Below, piece by piece: positions 47,939 to 59,578 of a DNA stretch of 64,000 bases (position 1 is its first letter; each line of letters opens with the position of its first letter). This DNA comes from Bacteroides sp. (GTDB lineage: Bacteria; Bacteroidota; Bacteroidia; Bacteroidales; Bacteroidaceae). A program made the translations under genes and the position numbers. Location: the NCBI GenBank assembly GCA_015060765.1, contig SUXW01000006.1, forward strand, positions 62,001-126,000, given 5' to 3'. Below the pieces are notes generated by a model. The model was not told where the DNA came from and made no database searches. It was given only the letters and a program-made list of their open reading frames with translations.

Positions 47939-49759
47939 ATGAAATTAATACGTATTATATTCATCATAGCCGGCATGGCTATATGGTCCATAGGGAAAGT
48001 GGCTTCACAAAACACTCCCAACTTCTTTCTGCACACGGTAACCAAAGGCCAAAGTCTGTACTCCATCGCCAGCATGTATCATGTGACGATAGAAGAGATT
48101 GTCCGCTTGAACCCCGGAAGCGATGTACGCATCAAGGCTGGTGAAGCCTTGAAGATTCCGCAGAAAACGAACAATCAGGTGACTTTCCATACCATCCAAC
48201 CGGGAGAAACGTTGTATAAGTTGACCGTGCGCTACGGAGTATCCGCCCAACGCATCTGTCAGGCCAACCCGGGTTTGAGTGCCAAGAACTTCCGCATCGG
48301 ACAGGTAGTGGCCATCCCTCCACAACAAACCGAGTCCGCGGAAAAGCCTACACAACAACCGGTTGCCAACCAACCAACTCCTTCTACCCAAAAAGAATCG
48401 GAAGGATTGAAACCCAATTGCCGCGATATGCACCGCATCCAACGGAAAGAAACCGTCTATAGCATCAGTAAACTATATGGCATTACAGAAGAAGAACTGA
48501 TTGCCGCCAATCCTGAAATACGCAACAAGAAGTTGAAAAAGGGAAAATTCTTGTGCATACCGTATGCCAAGGACCCGTCATCGGGCAACTACCGACCAAC
48601 AACGACAGAAGGAAAGACAAGTGGTACTCCCCTTTCCAACGATGAACTCTTCCGCAAAAACCAAAAGGAAAGCAAGAAATACCCCTCCATCAAAGCGGCC
48701 GTATTATTGCCCTTCATGACCCACGAAAATGCCAACCACAACGAACAAATGCGCATGGTGGAATTCTACGAAGGTTTCCTGATAGCGGTGGATAGTTTGA
48801 AACAGATGGGAGTATCGGTCGACCTGTACACTTACGATACCGGAAAGACGGCTGCTTCGGCCAATCAGATCTTGAACAAAAAGGAATTGAAGGATATGGA
48901 TATCATCTTCGGTCCCGCTTATCCGGATCAGGTGAAAGGCATAGCCGATTTCGCACAGAAGCATAAAATCCGTCTGGTCATTCCGTTTACCTCCAAGAGT
49001 AATGAAGTATTCAACAATCCGTATATACATCAGGTCAACACACCTCAATCTTACTTGTATTCAGAGGTTTACGAACATTTCACCCGTAAGTTCACCACTT
49101 CCAACATCATCTTTCTGGATGCAATGAACGGCGACAAGGAAAAGGACGAATTCATCAAAGGATTGAAGGAAGAACTGAAGAACAAACGGATTCCTTTCCA
49201 AGAACTACAAGGGGATGCCATCACTCCAGAAGCCTTGAAAGGTACGATGAACCATGTACTCGACAATGTCTTCATCCCCACTTCGGGAAAAAATACGGCT
49301 CTCATCAAGTTGTTACCTCAACTGACCATTGCCAAGCGAGAAAATCCCGATTATCGGATCATGCTTTTCGGATATCCGGAATGGCAGACCTATACGTACG
49401 ATCATCTGTCCAGCTTCTTTGAACTGGATACCTATTTCTATTCGTCATTCTATACGAACAACCTGTTCCCATCGGCCGTACAATTCAATGCGGCCTACCG
49501 GAAATGGTTCAGTAAGGACATGGCCAACACCTACCCCAAATATGGCATGTTGGGCTTCGACATCGGTTTCTTCTTCCTGAAAGGTCTCCACCAATACGGA
49601 ACCCAATGGGAAGAGAATATGAACAATTTGAAAATCAGCCCTATACAAACCGGATTCAAGTTTGATCGGGTCAACAATTGGGGCGGATTCATCAACCGTA
49701 AAGTATTCTTCATTCACTTTACGAAAGACTTTGAACTGATTAAATTGGACTTTGAATGA
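47939..49759 (+). CDS. Secreted three-LysM protein with type I periplasmic-binding-protein-like domain
   Basis: 606 residues. A signal peptide (about 1-23) precedes three LysM repeats at about 32-76 (HTVTKGQSLYSIASMY), 81-127 (HTIQPGETLYKLTVRY) and 161-205 (HRIQRKETVYSISKLY). A Gln/Pro/Thr linker and a domain of about 360 residues follow, with KAAVLLPFMT and DIIFGPAYPDQVKGIADFAQKHKIRLVIPF typical of Leu/Ile/Val-binding proteins. LysM modules bind peptidoglycan; the architecture recalls, without proving homology, regulators such as LpoA. It overlaps the barrel-protein gene by 4 bp. Confidence 0.87.
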   Translation: MKLIRIIFIIAGMAIWSIGKVASQNTPNFFLHTVTKGQSLYSIASMYHVTIEEIVRLNPGSDVRIKAGEALKIPQKTNNQVTFHTIQPGETLYKLTVRYGVSAQRICQANPGLSAKNFRIGQVVAIPPQQTESAEKPTQQPVANQPTPSTQKESEGLKPNCRDMHRIQRKETVYSISKLYGITEEELIAANPEIRNKKLKKGKFLCIPYAKDPSSGNYRPTTTEGKTSGTPLSNDELFRKNQKESKKYPSIKAAVLLPFMTHENANHNEQMRMVEFYEGFLIAVDSLKQMGVSVDLYTYDTGKTAASANQILNKKELKDMDIIFGPAYPDQVKGIADFAQKHKIRLVIPFTSKSNEVFNNPYIHQVNTPQSYLYSEVYEHFTRKFTTSNIIFLDAMNGDKEKDEFIKGLKEELKNKRIPFQELQGDAITPEALKGTMNHVLDNVFIPTSGKNTALIKLLPQLTIAKRENPDYRIMLFGYPEWQTYTYDHLSSFFELDTYFYSSFYTNNLFPSAVQFNAAYRKWFSKDMANTYPKYGMLGFDIGFFFLKGLHQYGTQWEENMNNLKISPIQTGFKFDRVNNWGGFINRKVFFIHFTKDFELIKLDFE

Positions 49760-50466
49760 GCATGAATAACTATAAACGGACCTTATTGGTTTGGGGCATG
49801 GCACTCTTGTTCACCTTGCCCGCCATGGGACAACTCGGCGAACTCCGAAATGAACTGGCCGTCGGTTTCAATGCCGGTATGAACATGAGTAAAGTGGATT
49901 TCAGTCCCCGTATCAAAATGAAGAACCAGAATGGCATGTCGATGGGTATCACGGTCCGCTACATGTGCGAGAAGTATTTCAAGATGATGTGCGGCATCCA
50001 GGGAGAAATCAATTATTCCCAACGCGGATGGAACGAACTGATTGAAGACGGTTCGGAAAACACCTACAACCGGGTTATGAACTACGTAGAAGTCCCATTG
50101 TTGGCCCACCTTGCATTCGGTAAGGATTCCCGGACAAAAGGGATGAAATTCTTCATCAACCTGGGTCCCCAATTCGCCTATTTCCTGAGCGACAAGGAGA
50201 ATATGGGAGGAGAATGGAATACCTCCATGAGACCCAACGGAGTGGTCTACCAATACGGTAAAGCGGTAGAAAACAAGTTCGATTACGGTATTGTTGCAGG
50301 TGGAGGTCTTGAACTGAGTACCCCTATCGGCCATTTCCTCGTGGAAGGACGCTATTACTATGGTTTGGCCGATTTCTACAACAACTCCAAGAAAGACGAA
50401 TTCGGACGTTCCGGCCATTCTTACATCGGAGTACGAATGACCTATCTATACGATTTATCCAAATAA
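49756..50466 (+). CDS. Outer-membrane beta-barrel protein, PorT-like
   Basis: 236 residues with a signal peptide (MNNYKRTLLVWGMALLFTLPAMGQ) and alternating amphipathic strands, including the C-terminal SYIGVRMTYLYDL typical of small eight-stranded barrels. GVEL/GLELSTPIGHFLVEGRYYYGL resembles PorT/OMP_b-brl_2 proteins. In Porphyromonas PorT takes part in the type IX secretion system, but many unrelated barrels carry this annotation. Translational coupling with the LysM protein suggests the two form a peptidoglycan-outer-membrane linkage. Confidence 0.8.
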   Translation: MSMNNYKRTLLVWGMALLFTLPAMGQLGELRNELAVGFNAGMNMSKVDFSPRIKMKNQNGMSMGITVRYMCEKYFKMMCGIQGEINYSQRGWNELIEDGSENTYNRVMNYVEVPLLAHLAFGKDSRTKGMKFFINLGPQFAYFLSDKENMGGEWNTSMRPNGVVYQYGKAVENKFDYGIVAGGGLELSTPIGHFLVEGRYYYGLADFYNNSKKDEFGRSGHSYIGVRMTYLYDLSK

Positions 50467-50483
50467 CGGGGACCCCGTACAAA

Positions 50484-50535
50484 GTAAAAGCAGAAAATTC
50501 ATCAGAGCAACTCCCATGAATTTTCTGCTTTTGTT
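50484..50535 (+). terminator. Bidirectional terminator between the barrel gene and dapA
   Basis: AAAAGCAGAAAATTCAT pairs with ATGAATTTTCTGCTTTT around a 13-nt loop; T-rich on both strands. Confidence 0.9.
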
Positions 50536-50552
50536 TTATCTATATAGTACTA

Positions 50553-51449
50553 TCAGCACTTGATGTTCAGTTCATCCAAGATGGCACGCATCTTTTCGAA
50601 CGTAGTGATACGAGTAGGCACCAATGGCAAACGAAGCTTGTTTTCTATCAGTCCCATCACGTTCAACATAGCCTTCACCCCTGCCGGGTTACCATCTACA
50701 AACAACAAGCTGAACAATTCCGTAAACTTGTGATGGATGGTCAGCGCATTGTTATAGTCGCCCTGCAAAGCCAAACGAGTCATTCTACTGAATTCACGGG
50801 GGAACGCATTACCAATAACCGAAATCACCCCTACCGCTCCAAGTGTAATCAACGGGAACGTAATGCCATCATCACCCGAAATCACATCAAAATTGTCTGG
50901 TTTGTTCTTGATGATATCGTCCATTTGGGTAATATTGCCCGATGCCTCCTTGATGGCAATGATGTTTTCAAAATCACGTGCCAGACGAAGAGTCGTTTCG
51001 GCGGTCATGTTCACACCCGTACGACCCGGTACGTTATAAAGTACTATCGGAAGCTCGGTAGATTGTGCTATCGCCTTATAATGCTGATACAAACCTTCTT
51101 GAGACGGCTTGTTATAATAAGGTACAGCTACCAATACGGCATCTACCCCCGACATCATTTCTTCATCCTGTAGTGTCTCGATCACGGTACGGGTACAATT
51201 GCTTCCTACACCCAACAAGATAGGAAGTTTGCCATTCACCCGTTCCACCACCAGATTCTTGATCTTGTACTTTTCTTCTTTAGTCAGTGTAGGAGTTTCG
51301 GCGGTTGTACCCAACACACAAAGAAAATCAGTCCCATTCTGAAGCTGATAATCCACCAAACGAAGCAAAGCGTCATAATCCACACTTTCGTCTTCCTTGA
51401 AAGGAGTAATCAATGCTACTCCCATGCCTTTCAATCTAGTATGTATCAT
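50553..51449 (-). CDS. dapA: 4-hydroxy-tetrahydrodipicolinate synthase
   Basis: 298 residues, TIM barrel. Condenses pyruvate with aspartate semialdehyde on the lysine/diaminopimelate path. Present are GTTAETPTLT (pyruvate carboxylate binding), YNVPGRTGVNM with the catalytic Tyr, and the Schiff-base lysine in IIAIKEASGN. The start is placed at MIHTRLKGMGVALITPF; an in-frame Met 11 codons upstream adds a poorly conserved stretch. Monocistronic. Confidence 0.96.
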   Translation of the reverse strand: MIHTRLKGMGVALITPFKEDESVDYDALLRLVDYQLQNGTDFLCVLGTTAETPTLTKEEKYKIKNLVVERVNGKLPILLGVGSNCTRTVIETLQDEEMMSGVDAVLVAVPYYNKPSQEGLYQHYKAIAQSTELPIVLYNVPGRTGVNMTAETTLRLARDFENIIAIKEASGNITQMDDIIKNKPDNFDVISGDDGITFPLITLGAVGVISVIGNAFPREFSRMTRLALQGDYNNALTIHHKFTELFSLLFVDGNPAGVKAMLNVMGLIENKLRLPLVPTRITTFEKMRAILDELNIKC

Positions 51450-51479
51450 ATGTAATTCCTCTATTTCTTCAATAAGTTG

Positions 51480-51487
51480 CAAATGTA
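51480..51487 (-). promoter_or_regulatory. -7 box of dapA
   Basis: TACATTTG on the minus strand, 31 bp before the chosen dapA start and just outside the longer reading frame's start at 51482, which supports the shorter start. Confidence 0.45.
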
Positions 51488-51548
51488 CTACATTTTTTCT
51501 ATTTCACTATAAGAATGAACGGATATTTTTAAATTTGACGATAAAAAG

Positions 51549-53616
<2,068 letters not shown>

Positions 53617-53632
53617 CAGAAAATTGGCGAAA

Positions 53633-54307
53633 ATGAGAATAGACATTATAACCGTATTGCCCGAAATGTTGGAAGGATTCTTCAATTGTTCCATCATGAG
53701 CCGTGCCCAAAAGAAAGGATTGGCCGAAATACATATCCATAATCTGCGCGATTATGCCTACGACCGCTATCGCAAAGTAGACGACTATCCTTTTGGAGGA
53801 TTTGCCGGCATGGTCATGAAAATAGAGCCTATCGATCGTTGTATATCGGCCCTCAAAGCCGAACGGGAGTACGATGAAGTCATCTTTACCAGTCCCGATG
53901 GCGAACAGTTCAACCAACCCATGGCCAATACCCTTTCCATGGCCAAGAACCTGATTATCCTTTGTGGACATTTCAAAGGAATAGATTACCGGATTCGCGA
54001 ACATCTCATCACCAAAGAAATCAGCATAGGCGATTACGTGCTTACCGGAGGAGAGTTGGCCGCGGCCGTCATTTCCGATGCCATCGTACGCATTATACCG
54101 GGAGTCATCTCCGACGAACAATCCGCTTTGTCGGATTCATTCCAAGACAATTTGTTGGCCGCACCCGTCTATACCCGTCCCGCAGAATACAACGGATGGA
54201 AGGTGCCCGACATCCTCTTGTCCGGCCACGAAGCCAAGATCAAGGAGTGGGAACTTCAGCAATCCTTGGAAAGAACACAACGTTTGAGGCCCGATTTATT
54301 AAAGTAG
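53633..54307 (+). CDS. trmD: tRNA (guanine37-N1)-methyltransferase
   Basis: 224 residues. Methylates G37 next to the anticodon of tRNAs reading CNN codons, preventing +1 frameshifts. SPOUT knot elements are [14 protein letters not shown] and [26 protein letters not shown] precedes the C-terminal [14 protein letters not shown] domain. Start at [11 protein letters not shown], since the longer frame's nine extra residues overlap the promoter. Unlike in many bacteria, it is not next to rpsP, which is 34 kb away here. Confidence 0.96.
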   Translation: MRIDIITVLPEMLEGFFNCSIMSRAQKKGLAEIHIHNLRDYAYDRYRKVDDYPFGGFAGMVMKIEPIDRCISALKAEREYDEVIFTSPDGEQFNQPMANTLSMAKNLIILCGHFKGIDYRIREHLITKEISIGDYVLTGGELAAAVISDAIVRIIPGVISDEQSALSDSFQDNLLAAPVYTRPAEYNGWKVPDILLSGHEAKIKEWELQQSLERTQRLRPDLLK

Positions 54308-54327
54308 CAAATATTTACAATATCGAA

Positions 54328-54369
54328 TAGATTCAACTTTGGAAATTCCCGTGTTGAATCTATTTTTTT
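54328..54369 (+). terminator. trmD terminator
   Basis: TAGATTCAAC/GTTGAATCTA stem with a 15-nt loop, followed by T7. Confidence 0.9.
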
Positions 54370-54582
54370 ATGTTTTTATTCCCCACATGCCCATTCATCT
54401 TCAAACTCCGGGTAAGTCCATAACGGAACACACCAATCGCTCAAATCCTTTAGAAGGCCCTCGATAAAATGGGTACTTTTTATCAAAAAAATACCCTTTT
54501 CATCGAAAAAGTTATCATTTCATACCCTTCTGATTAATTGCATGTGCAACTATTTATATCTCTTTCAAAAGAAGAATAAATC

Positions 54583-54638
54583 CAATAAAAAACCTGCAAA
54601 CCCGTAAAGCCACTTCGAGCTAAAACAAGTCTGCAGGT
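54583..54638 (-). terminator. pyrK-pyrD terminator
   Basis: On the minus strand ACCTGCAGAC pairs with GTTTGCAGGT (one wobble), followed by T6. Confidence 0.8.
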
Positions 54639-54660
54639 AATATTAAATTTAGTAATTTTT

Positions 54661-55572
54661 CTACACAATCAAACCGCCAATAATATCCTTCACAGATGTA
54701 AATCCATGACGGTCCAAATAGTCGTTGATTCCATCAGCTACCTTCACGGTTATGGCCGGATCGATGAAATTGGCCGTGCCGATTTCGATAGCCGAAGCAC
54801 CGGCCAACAAGAATTCTACGGCATCTTTCCAGTTCATGATACCACCCAAGCCTACAACAGGAATCTTCACCGCTTTAGCTACTTGCCATACCATTCTCAA
54901 GGCAATTGGTTTCACGGCTGCCCCACTCATACCACCGGTAATGGTAGAAAGCACCGGACGACGTTTTTCGGCGTCAATAGCCATACCCAGAAGCGTATTA
55001 ATCAACGACACACTATCAGCACCCGAAGCCTCCACGGCACGCGCTATTTCAGCAATATCCGTCACATTAGGCGACAATTTCACTATCAATGTCTTCTTAT
55101 ACACCTCACGAACCGCTTTTACGACCTCAGAAGCACCGGCGGCCGACACACCGAAGGCCATCCCACCCTGCTTCACGTTCGGGCAGGAAATGTTCAATTC
55201 GATGGCGGGAATCGCTTCCAGCTCATTGATCTTCTCGGCCGTCTGTACATAGTCCTCGATAGCCGATCCCGATACGTTGACAATCATATTGGTACGGATA
55301 TCCTTGATTTGAGGATAGATGTGCTCCACAAAATAGTCAACCCCCTTGTTTTGCAAACCCACCGCATTCAGCATCCCCATGGGCGTTTCGGCCATACGTG
55401 GATACGGATTACCTTCTCTATGATGAAGAGTGGTACCCTTTACGATGATACCCCCAATCTTTTCCAAGTCCACAAAGTCCTCGAATTCCTTTCCATACCC
55501 GAATGTGCCCGATGCGGTCATCACCGGATTAGAAAGCTTTAAGCCACCGATATTTACACTTAAATCTGCCAT
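54661..55572 (-). CDS. pyrD: Dihydroorotate dehydrogenase B, catalytic subunit
   Basis: 303 residues, FMN-binding class 1B enzyme of pyrimidine synthesis. The catalytic Cys is in [36 protein letters not shown] and [20 protein letters not shown] complete the FMN site. Class 1B PyrD needs PyrK to pass electrons to NAD+. Its start overlaps the end of pyrK by 13 bp. Confidence 0.97.
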   Translation of the reverse strand: MADLSVNIGGLKLSNPVMTASGTFGYGKEFEDFVDLEKIGGIIVKGTTLHHREGNPYPRMAETPMGMLNAVGLQNKGVDYFVEHIYPQIKDIRTNMIVNVSGSAIEDYVQTAEKINELEAIPAIELNISCPNVKQGGMAFGVSAAGASEVVKAVREVYKKTLIVKLSPNVTDIAEIARAVEASGADSVSLINTLLGMAIDAEKRRPVLSTITGGMSGAAVKPIALRMVWQVAKAVKIPVVGLGGIMNWKDAVEFLLAGASAIEIGTANFIDPAITVKVADGINDYLDRHGFTSVKDIIGGLIV

Positions 55573-56339
55573 AATAGTTTCTTTATATTAAATACAGGAC
55601 CCTCTTTACATACACACAAATGGCCTTCTTCCGTGTTTTCCACGCAACACAGGCATGCACCCACACCACAAGCCATCTTGTTTTCCAACGAAACCTCACA
55701 CGCTATTTCATTGGCCTTGGCATATTTGGCTACGGCCATCATCATAGGCTTGGGACCACAGGTATAGATCATATCAAAGTGCTGCTCACTCAACAAGCTA
55801 TGTTGGGTAACGTAACCCTTTTCTCCCATGCTTCCGTCTTCGGTTGTGACATACACTTCACCCAGCTTCTGGAACTCATCCAATTGGAGCAAATCCTTGG
55901 ACGAGCGTGCACCCAACAAGAAAGTGGGTTTACAACCCATTTTAGCGAGCTCTGAGCCCAACATCAGCATCGGGGCGGTACCTACACCACCTCCCACCAA
56001 CAAAGGCTTCATTTCGGACGGATTTTGAGGCAATGTATAGCCATTACCCAAAGGGAGCACCACATTCACCACATCACCCTTTTCCACGGTCGCCAATTTA
56101 CGGGTACCATCACCCACCAATTGCACCAGGAACCAAACTTCATTCTTCGCCTTATCCACGTAGTTAATCGAAATGGGTCGACGCAAGAAAGTAGTGGGGG
56201 ACCCATCGATACGTATTTCGGCAAACTGGCCGGGTAACATTTCGGGCAACAGATTTGCATGGGTCATCTTGATCAGAACATAGTTGGCATGCAAGCGTAT
56301 ATTCTGCGTAACCTCCAAATCTAAAATATATTTCTTCAT
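55560..56339 (-). CDS. pyrK: Dihydroorotate dehydrogenase B, electron-transfer subunit
   Basis: 259 residues, ferredoxin-reductase fold. FAD-binding [10 protein letters not shown] and NAD-binding [19 protein letters not shown] are visible. The [2Fe-2S] ligands are four Cys in [26 protein letters not shown], which contains more Cys than needed. Pairs with the downstream PyrD; first gene of the two-gene operon. Confidence 0.96.
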   Translation of the reverse strand: MKKYILDLEVTQNIRLHANYVLIKMTHANLLPEMLPGQFAEIRIDGSPTTFLRRPISINYVDKAKNEVWFLVQLVGDGTRKLATVEKGDVVNVVLPLGNGYTLPQNPSEMKPLLVGGGVGTAPMLMLGSELAKMGCKPTFLLGARSSKDLLQLDEFQKLGEVYVTTEDGSMGEKGYVTQHSLLSEQHFDMIYTCGPKPMMMAVAKYAKANEIACEVSLENKMACGVGACLCCVENTEEGHLCVCKEGPVFNIKKLLWQI

Positions 56340-56375
56340 GTATATAAAAAAATAAAGGTAAATTCGTTAATCATG

Positions 56376-56383
56376 CAAATATA
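56376..56383 (-). promoter_or_regulatory. -7 box of pyrK-pyrD
   Basis: TATATTTG on the minus strand, 37 bp before pyrK. Confidence 0.45.
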
Positions 56384-56417
56384 CACCGAATTTACCCAAT
56401 TCCATTCTTTTTTTCAC

Positions 56418-56870
56418 TTATTTATCGGGATGAAAAGTCTCGTACGTCCCATTATCAAAGAAAATTCTTATTTCGGTAATTTTCCTGGAAGGCTTTTCTA
56501 TGTACTTAACTTCCTCACGCACAATCTCTTTAGGAGCAAAAAAGGCCATTTTGGGCTCCATTTCCTTGCGAAATTCTGAATCTTCCGTGGGAGTGGACGC
56601 AAAAAACGGATTCTCATCGTCTTTAAAAAGCGTATTTTCGTCCTTTTCTTTCTTTTCCGATGAAATTTCCATTTCGCCGGTACCATCCAGTAGCCATTCC
56701 AAATTTACATAACTACACGCCTTCCTTATTTTCTGTACCATTTCCAAACTGGGCTTATTTCTACCATTGATGATGTGGGAGAGAGAAGCAGGCGATATAG
56801 CTATCTTTTCAGCAAATTGGGAAGAAGTCAACCCTTCCTTTTGCATGATTTGTATAATCCGATCTTTCAT
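56418..56870 (-). CDS. XRE-family helix-turn-helix protein
   Basis: 150 residues. Residues 1-62 are a lambda-repressor-like HTH (DRIIQIMQKEGLTSSQFAEKIAISPASLSHIINGRNKPSLEMVQKI). The C-terminal half is charged and low in structure, ending in ITEIRIFFDNGTYETFHPDK, a short beta hairpin motif often seen at the end of Bacteroides XRE proteins. No partner toxin or phage gene is adjacent. The gene faces a large noncoding region that holds several palindromes it might bind. Targets unknown. Confidence 0.88.
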   Translation of the reverse strand: MKDRIIQIMQKEGLTSSQFAEKIAISPASLSHIINGRNKPSLEMVQKIRKACSYVNLEWLLDGTGEMEISSEKKEKDENTLFKDDENPFFASTPTEDSEFRKEMEPKMAFFAPKEIVREEVKYIEKPSRKITEIRIFFDNGTYETFHPDK

Positions 56871-56903
56871 TTACAATTGTTATAAGATTGTTGCTTTAGT
56901 CTA

Positions 56904-56935
56904 CAAAAGTAAAAAAACAAATTCAGAAAAGCAAA
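56904..56935 (-). promoter_or_regulatory. Promoter of the XRE gene
   Basis: Minus strand TTTG (56932-56935), 20 bp, TACTTTTG (56904-56911), 34 bp before the XRE start. Confidence 0.7.
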
Positions 56936-57231
56936 TTTATTTTTCGAATCTTAAATTTTACATTTTTACACCTCAAATGCTTAAAATTTACTTTTATAAC
57001 TATACAAAGATAAAATGCGTTATTCACCCACCCGTAAATCACTTTAATAAATACACTTATTGCAATGGCTATCATATACTTACAATGTGTAAAGTTAGGA
57101 TTTTACAGATATTTATGCGTAAATATTCCAATGATTCAAAAAGTCTGCCGAATAACTTTAACATAAACCATACAAACACAGTGGTTTTTAAGTATTTACA
57201 CATTCAAAAAGATGGTGAATATTTATGATTT

Positions 57232-57257
57232 TACATTTGTGCGAGTGTACAAATGTA
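57232..57257. repeat. Inverted repeat TACATTTGT-N8-ACAAATGTA
   Basis: Perfect 9-bp arms (57232-57240 and 57249-57257). A related AACAAATGTT lies at 57282-57291. Size and spacing fit a dimeric regulator's operator. Confidence 0.65.
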
Positions 57258-57444
57258 GTATTCCTTCAAGCACTTAAGTGTAACAAATGTTATGTACAAC
57301 CGTAAACATATAATCATTCTGCCTTTCATACTCCTGCTTTTACTTTTGTAAATCAACAAATGAAAAAGCAAACAAATCTTAATTGTATATTTTGAGTCGT
57401 ATATTGAACCATCTTCTAAATTGACTTTTGTAATGAGTTCAATT

Positions 57445-57471
57445 TGTAAAACGAATCCACTTCGTTTTACA
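57445..57471. repeat. 11-bp hairpin without T-run
   Basis: TGTAAAACGAA (57445-57455) pairs perfectly with TTCGTTTTACA (57461-57471) around TCCAC. Neither strand has the following T-run expected of a terminator. Confidence 0.65.
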
Positions 57472-57680
57472 TTAACAAATAGATAAAATTCATTTTGATG
57501 AAGGGGCCATTTTTACAAAAATAAAAATCCTTGCCCTATTTCAAGGTAAACGGCCGAAAGATTGTAAATAAACGATTCTCGTGAGCTAAAAATAAAGCTA
57601 ACTTATTGAATATAAATAGTATAAACCGTTTTTTCATATTCATCCACACTCCCATTCTAGAAAAGAACGTGAAAATATGT

Positions 57681-57714
57681 AAAAAACCGGATCTTTCCAC
57701 TGAAAAATCCGGTC
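57681..57714 (-). terminator. holA terminator
   Basis: ACCGGAT/ATCCGGT stem, T6 in the minus direction. Confidence 0.85.
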
Positions 57715-57734
57715 TATCCTATCCTTTACAAAAA

Positions 57735-58751
57735 TCAATGCAAAATTTTATAGATCAGTTCGCGGAGCAAATCCCCATTCTCCAACGAAACATTGTCCAC
57801 CCCTTTCGATCGGGCATCGCAATATCTGATTTCGCCGATGATCTCCATCACCTTCACCCCACTATATTGCCTCATGGCATTCATGTACTCCCGAGCTTGC
57901 CAGGTAGACTTCAATCCCAATTGCTCGGCTATCCCCTGTTCCGTCTTTTCGGGTGCATAATAAGCCAGCATCAAGTTCGAGAAGAAACCGAACAGCACCG
58001 AGAGCGTGGTTTGTATCGGGTTGTTCTTCGGATTTTCCTCAAAATACTTAATGATTCTATTCGCTTTCAGCACATCCCTTGCCACCAGCGCATTGCGCAA
58101 TTCAAAGTTATTGTAGTCCTTGCTCACCCCGATATTCCGCTCTATCTGCTCGGGCGTAACCCTCCGTGAGCCCGGTGGCAACGTAATGACCAGCTTCTCC
58201 AATTCCCCCGCCATACGGCTCAAATCAGTCCCCACAAACTCTGCCATCATCTCCGCCGCCTTCGGTTCTATATCCACCGATTTGCGCTTCAGATAAGAAG
58301 CGACGAAGCCCGGCAACTGGGCCTCCTTCAGCTTTTTCGACTCAAAGAGCACCCCTATTTTTTCGATTTCCGCGGCCAATTTCTTGCGGCGGTCCAACAC
58401 CCCATGCTTATGGCAAATCACCAGGATAGTAGACATCAAAGGCTTCTGAAGGTAGAACGAAAGCCCCTCCATTCCTTTCACATTTTGCGCTTCCTTCACC
58501 ACCACCACCTGATGATCCGACATCATGGGATAGCGCTTGGCGGCATTCACTATCGTAGCCACATCCACGTCGCCCCCATACATCACCGTCAGGTTGAATT
58601 CCTTCTCCTCGTCCGTCAGAACCGTATCCGAAATATAGTCAGAAATCTTGTCAATATAATACGTTTCCTCCCCCATCAAATAATAGACAGGTTTGTACAC
58701 CCGATTCTTCAAATCGCGGACAATCTCTTCGTATGTCACCTCTTTTGCCAT
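57735..58751 (-). CDS. holA: DNA polymerase III subunit delta
   Basis: 338 residues. Clamp-loader wrench subunit that opens the beta clamp. Typical segments are VYYLMGEETYYIDKISDYI near the N-terminus, VVVVKEAQNVKGMEGLSFYLQKP, the SRMAGELEKLVITLPPG helix and IQTTLSVLFGFFSNLMLAYYA. The degenerate AAA+ module lacks a P-loop, as expected for delta. It starts 14 bp after amn and is probably cotranscribed with it. Confidence 0.94.
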   Translation of the reverse strand: MAKEVTYEEIVRDLKNRVYKPVYYLMGEETYYIDKISDYISDTVLTDEEKEFNLTVMYGGDVDVATIVNAAKRYPMMSDHQVVVVKEAQNVKGMEGLSFYLQKPLMSTILVICHKHGVLDRRKKLAAEIEKIGVLFESKKLKEAQLPGFVASYLKRKSVDIEPKAAEMMAEFVGTDLSRMAGELEKLVITLPPGSRRVTPEQIERNIGVSKDYNNFELRNALVARDVLKANRIIKYFEENPKNNPIQTTLSVLFGFFSNLMLAYYAPEKTEQGIAEQLGLKSTWQAREYMNAMRQYSGVKVMEIIGEIRYCDARSKGVDNVSLENGDLLRELIYKILH

Positions 58752-58765
58752 AGTTGTTTAGTTAA

Positions 58766-59542
58766 CTACCATTCAAATTTCAAGTGCTTCACGGTTTTCT
58801 TTTCCTCGATAATCATCAGCAAGGCATCGATGCCAATGTTCACATGATCCTTCACGAACTGTTCGGTCACCAGCTTATCGCTCGCCTCGGTCTTCACCCC
58901 TTCCGGAATCATCGGTTGGTCGGACACCAGGAGCAGCGCTCCCGTGGGGATATGATTGTAAAAACCCGTTACAAAAAGCGTGGCGGTCTCCATGTCCACA
59001 CACATGGCGCGTGTCTGCACCAGGCGTTGTTTGAACTCATCATCATGCTCCCAAATCCGTCGGTTGGTGGTATATACCGTCCCCGTCCAATAGTCCCTTG
59101 CATTGTCACGTATCGTCGAAGAAACCGCACGTTGAAGCATGAACGCCGGCAAGGCGGGTACCTCTATCGGGTAATAGTCGTTCGATGTACCTTCGCCCCG
59201 GATGGCCGCCAGCGGCAAGATGAAATCGCCCAATCGATTCTTCTCGTCTATACCGCCACATTTCCCCAGGAACAGGCACGCCTTGGGTTGGATAGCCCCC
59301 AGCAAGTCCATGATAATGGCCGCATTCGGGCTTCCCATACCAAAGTTGATGATGGTCATCCCCTGAGCCGATGCCGAAGTCATATTGGCGTCATACCCCA
59401 ATACGGGCACACCAAACCGTTCGGCAAACAATTCCACGTACTTGTCGAAGTTGGTCAGCAAAATATACTCCCCAAAGTCCTCCAGTTTCCTTTTCGTATA
59501 TCGTGGAAGCCAGTTTTTTACAATTTCCTCTTTTGTTTTCAT
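58766..59542 (-). CDS. amn: AMP nucleosidase
   Basis: 258 residues, PNP/UDP phosphorylase fold. Hydrolyses AMP to adenine and ribose 5-phosphate. GMTIINFGMGSPNAAIIMDLL, CLFLGKCGGIDEKNRLGDFILP and the CVDMETATLFVTGF purine/ribose-binding segment identify the family. This is the short form that lacks the regulatory N-terminal domain of E. coli Amn. Start at MKTKEEIVKNW; the longer frame's 16 extra residues overlap the promoter. Followed by holA. Confidence 0.93.
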   Translation of the reverse strand: MKTKEEIVKNWLPRYTKRKLEDFGEYILLTNFDKYVELFAERFGVPVLGYDANMTSASAQGMTIINFGMGSPNAAIIMDLLGAIQPKACLFLGKCGGIDEKNRLGDFILPLAAIRGEGTSNDYYPIEVPALPAFMLQRAVSSTIRDNARDYWTGTVYTTNRRIWEHDDEFKQRLVQTRAMCVDMETATLFVTGFYNHIPTGALLLVSDQPMIPEGVKTEASDKLVTEQFVKDHVNIGIDALLMIIEEKKTVKHLKFEW

Positions 59543-59551
59543 CTTCTTTTG

Positions 59552-59559
59552 TATTTTTG
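59552..59559 (+). promoter_or_regulatory. -7 box of the HsdR_N-like gene
   Basis: TATTTTTG on the plus strand, 31 bp before the HsdR_N-like gene. It faces the oppositely directed amn -7 box 19 bp away. Confidence 0.45.
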
Positions 59560-59578
59560 TACAGAAAACCATTAGATG

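Larger units (their letters stand above)
54308..54660. other. 353-bp intergenic region with two terminators
   Basis: Between convergent trmD and pyrD. It holds the trmD terminator on the left and the pyrD terminator on the right. The middle (54370-54580) is A/T-rich without an ORF or tRNA; a TACTTTTTATC / ATACCCTTTTCATCG pair of A/T-rich tracts was the only other pattern seen. Confidence 0.6.
56936..57680. other. A/T-rich noncoding region with palindromes
   Basis: About 750 bp without a convincing gene; a 153-codon plus-strand frame here begins inside the XRE gene and has no protein-like features. It contains an isolated TATCTTTG box on the minus strand (57005-57012), TACTTTTG on the plus strand (57341-57348), an inverted repeat at 57232-57257, the palindrome CACTTAAGTG at 57271-57280 and a hairpin at 57445-57471. 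A small RNA is possible but not demonstrated. Confidence 0.55.

Noticed and set aside
56767-57228. 153-codon plus-strand ORF across the XRE promoter and noncoding region
   Set aside because: Starts inside the XRE gene on the other strand, has A/T-driven composition with Lys, Asn and Ile, and no start signal.
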